Origin: JBBQTQ01 sp038213135
Lineage (GTDB): Bacteria; Actinomycetota; Thermoleophilia; Gaiellales; Gaiellaceae
NCBI GenBank assembly: GCA_038213135.1
Contig: JBBQTQ010000074.1
Span: 1-14,251 of the forward strand
Length of the DNA stretch: 14,251 nucleotides
Direction: 5' to 3'
The notes under the pieces are model-generated. The model did not search any database. It saw nothing but the letters and a program-made list of their open reading frames with translations, and was not told where the DNA came from. Shown here piece by piece: positions 12,264 to 14,251 of this stretch. The translations under genes were made by a program, and so were the position numbers. The first letter of the stretch is position 1, and each line of letters opens with the position of its first letter.

Positions 12264-13639
12264 GCCGACCGCCCTCGCTCCGCCGGCGCCTCTTCGCGGC
12301 CGGCGCGGCGATCGTGCTGCTGTCGGTGGGCGTGACCTTCGCGGTCGGGCTCGTACTGACGCGACGCTCGGTGCAGAGCGCGACGCTCGACGACCTGGCA
12401 CACCAGGCGGATCTTCTTGCCGAGCGGGAGCGGACCGCGCTCCTGCCGTTCGCGCACCTCGGGCGCCTGAAGCCGTTCCTCGCCAAGCAGGACGAACGGA
12501 TCGAGCTCGTGTCCGTCAAAGGGCCCAGCCCATACCTGCCTGAAAGCGCACGCGGTGTGATCGCCGCCGGCGGAAAAGCGCAGGGCGAGGTGACGGTCGG
12601 CGGGCAGAAGTTCCTCTTCGCTGCGCGGCTTGTCGCTGGCAAGGGCTTCGTGCTGCTCCGCCCGGCGCATCTGAAGCTGTCGGCCTGGTGGAAGTTCGCG
12701 CAGGCGTTGCTGATCGCGGTGCTCGTGGGAGCGGCGCTGGCGGGGTTCGCGGCGTTCCTCTCGGCGCGGGCGATCGTGCGCCCGCTGCGGCGGGTGGTCG
12801 AGGCGAGCAGACATCTTGCCGAGGGGCGCCTGCCCGAGCCGATTCCCGCCGAAGGCTCGGCGGAGATCGTGGCGCTAGCCGAGTCGTTCAACGAGATGGC
12901 GCAACAGTTACAACGCGCGCGCGAGGCGGAGCGCGTCTTCCTGCTCTCCGTGAGCCATGAGCTGAAGACGCCGCTGACTGCGATCCGCGGGTATGCGGAG
13001 GGCCTGACCGAAGGAGCGGTGCCGATTGCGGAGGCCGCAGCGACGATCCGGCGTGAAGCCGGCAGGCTCGAAAGGCTCGTGCGCGATCTGCTCGACCTGG
13101 CGCGCCTCAACCAGAGCGAATTCACGGTGCACTCCGGCCCGATCGACCTCGCCGAGGTGGGGCGCGAGGCCGTGTCGCGCTACGAAGCCGAGGCGCGAGT
13201 GGCGCAGGTCGCGCTCGAGGCGGTTGGGGAGAGGGCGACGGCGTTCGGCGACCACGACCGCGCGCTGCAGGTCGTCTCGAATCTGGTCGAGAACGCGCTT
13301 CGCTCCACTCCGCCCGGCGGCCGCGTGACGGTTCATGCCGCGCCTGGGCTCATCGCCGTCGAGGACACGGGTCTCGGCCTGCCGGAGCAGGACCTGCCGC
13401 GCGCGTTCGAACGCTTCTTCCTCTACAGCCGCATCAAGGAAGGTCGCCGTCTGGGAAGCGGACTCGGCCTGGCGATCGTCAAGCAGCTGACGGAGGCGAT
13501 GGGCGGCTCCGTCGAGGTGACGAGCCGCGAGGGCGCAGGCACGACCTTCGTCGTGCGACTGCCGCTAGCCGCCGAGCCGCCGCCGCGCGTCGGCGAGCGC
13601 GACGCGGACGCCGCCCGGACCGGGCGTCTGGCGGGCTGA
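12260..13639 (+). CDS. HAMP-domain sensor histidine kinase
   Basis: An inner-membrane kinase of 459 residues, partner of the preceding response regulator. TM1 lies at about 12-33, a sensor domain of about 110 residues outside, and TM2 at about 146-169. HAMP follows at about 170-220 (RPLRRVVEASRHLAEGRLPE), then HisKA with the phosphorylated His233 in FLLSVSHELKTPLTAIRGYA. The HATPase has the N-box VSNLVENALRS (Asn345), the G1 box VEDTGLGLPE (Asp369) and the G2 box GSGLGLAIVKQL. All catalytic motifs are intact. TTG at 12260 is chosen because it overlaps the regulator stop as TTGA and gives a short basic head, SRPPSLRRRLF, before TM1. The last 25 codons run antisense to the 3' end of argH and contain no conserved motif. 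Confidence 0.94.
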   Translation: MSRPPSLRRRLFAAGAAIVLLSVGVTFAVGLVLTRRSVQSATLDDLAHQADLLAERERTALLPFAHLGRLKPFLAKQDERIELVSVKGPSPYLPESARGVIAAGGKAQGEVTVGGQKFLFAARLVAGKGFVLLRPAHLKLSAWWKFAQALLIAVLVGAALAGFAAFLSARAIVRPLRRVVEASRHLAEGRLPEPIPAEGSAEIVALAESFNEMAQQLQRAREAERVFLLSVSHELKTPLTAIRGYAEGLTEGAVPIAEAAATIRREAGRLERLVRDLLDLARLNQSEFTVHSGPIDLAEVGREAVSRYEAEARVAQVALEAVGERATAFGDHDRALQVVSNLVENALRSTPPGGRVTVHAAPGLIAVEDTGLGLPEQDLPRAFERFFLYSRIKEGRRLGSGLGLAIVKQLTEAMGGSVEVTSREGAGTTFVVRLPLAAEPPPRVGERDADAARTGRLAG

Positions 13640-14251
13640 GGCAGCCGGCGCCTCGAAGCTGCCCTCGCGTACCTGGGCGGCGACCTGCTCGTGGGCTTCG
13701 CGGAACGCGACGCCGTCCTTGACGAGCGCTTCGGCGGCGTCGGTGGCGAGCAGAAGCGGGTCGGCGCACGCGGACGCCAGGCGGTCGCGGTCGAGCTCGA
13801 GACCGCCGACGAGGAGGGCGAGAGCAGCGAGCGTCAGCCGCACGTCGCGCCTGGCGGCGAAGACCGGTGCCTTGTCCTCCTGCAGGTCGCGGTCGTAGGC
13901 GAGCGGCAGACCCTTCATGACAGCGAGCAGTCCCGTCAGGCGGCCGAGCGCCGTGCCGGCCTTCGCGCGCGCGAGCTCGGCCACGTCGGGGTTCAGCTTC
14001 TGGGGCATCATCGACGAGCCGGTCGCCGCCGACTCCGGGAGGCGCACGAAGCCGAACTCGCTCGTCGCCCAGAGGCAGAGCTCCTCGCCGATCCGGGAGA
14101 GGTGCGTGAAGAGGACGGCCGTCGCGTAGAGGTAGTCGAGCGCGAAGTCGCGGTCGGCGACGGCGTAGAGGGAGTTCCGCATCCCGCCCTCGGGCTGCGG
14201 TAAACCGAGCGACGAGCCGGCGAGAGCGCCCGCGCCGAGCGGCGACGGGGC
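13565..14251 (-). CDS. argH: Argininosuccinate lyase, 5' end cut by the window edge
   Basis: Last step of arginine synthesis: splits argininosuccinate into arginine and fumarate in the cytoplasm. About 228 C-terminal residues are visible. The frame enters at the right edge with PLGAGALAGSSL and runs through NSLYAVADRDFALDYLYATA to the superfamily signature GSSMMPQKLNPDVAELARAK, whose flexible serine loop (SS) is catalytic. GLPLAYDRDLQEDKAPVF is another block typical of argininosuccinate lyase. The C-terminal domain ends in VRVALADARRRLGG, close to the usual end. The Met at 14182 is internal, not the start. NSLYAV replaces the usual NSLDAV, a small change near the active region. The 3' end overlaps the convergent histidine kinase gene by 75 bp. 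Confidence 0.93.
   Translation of the reverse strand, partial: APSPLGAGALAGSSLGLPQPEGGMRNSLYAVADRDFALDYLYATAVLFTHLSRIGEELCLWATSEFGFVRLPESAATGSSMMPQKLNPDVAELARAKAGTALGRLTGLLAVMKGLPLAYDRDLQEDKAPVFAARRDVRLTLAALALLVGGLELDRDRLASACADPLLLATDAAEALVKDGVAFREAHEQVAAQVREGSFEAPAASARQTPGPGGVRVALADARRRLGG

Noticed and set aside
11349..12401. A 350-codon minus-strand frame
   Set aside because: Antisense to the secreted protein and response regulator genes; no recognisable domain.
12142..13125. A 327-codon minus-strand frame
   Set aside because: Ser/Arg-rich shadow of the histidine kinase, with no motif or ribosome-binding site.

Overview
The window is about 14.3 kb of very GC-rich bacterial chromosome with tightly packed genes. 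The codon use, the many genes lacking a clear Shine-Dalgarno sequence, and the promoter-to-ATG spacings that suggest leaderless mRNAs fit a high-GC actinobacterium. A Thermoleophilia-type lineage is my guess, at low confidence. I see no phage, insertion sequence, CRISPR array or RNA gene.

Left part (1-3881, minus strand): a compact operon of a secreted PsbP/DcrB-like protein, two different MacB/LolD-type ABC ATPases, and a large FtsX-type permease that runs off the left edge. All three junctions are 4-bp stop/start overlaps, and the first ATPase appears to start at CTG. A short divergent region (3882-3973) carries a tandem 11-bp repeat and a tiny leader ORF. It precedes a plus-strand 14-TM drug exporter of the DHA2 type, which converges on a PhnB/VOC-fold protein gene.

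Middle part (5999-7621): the wreck of one secreted papain-like protein gene. The half with the Cys motif lies on the minus strand and the half with the His motif on the plus strand, as if a segment of roughly 430-470 bp had been inverted. Each half also has one frame break. It converges on a split transketolase gene pair (7618-9161, minus). That pair is divergent from soxR, and the 31-bp gap between them holds a textbook SoxR dyad inside a 19-bp -35/-10 spacer pointing at the transketolase genes. soxR is followed by a 67-aa conserved-looking small protein and thiI.

Right part (11164-14251): a secreted small protein, an OmpR-type response regulator and a HAMP histidine kinase form an operon joined by ATGA and TTGA overlaps. 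The kinase tail overlaps, tail to tail, the 3' end of argH, which leaves the window at the right edge.

The points most worth a second look are the inverted, broken papain-like gene, the SoxR-transketolase promoter with its predicted leaderless start, and the CTG-started ATPase.
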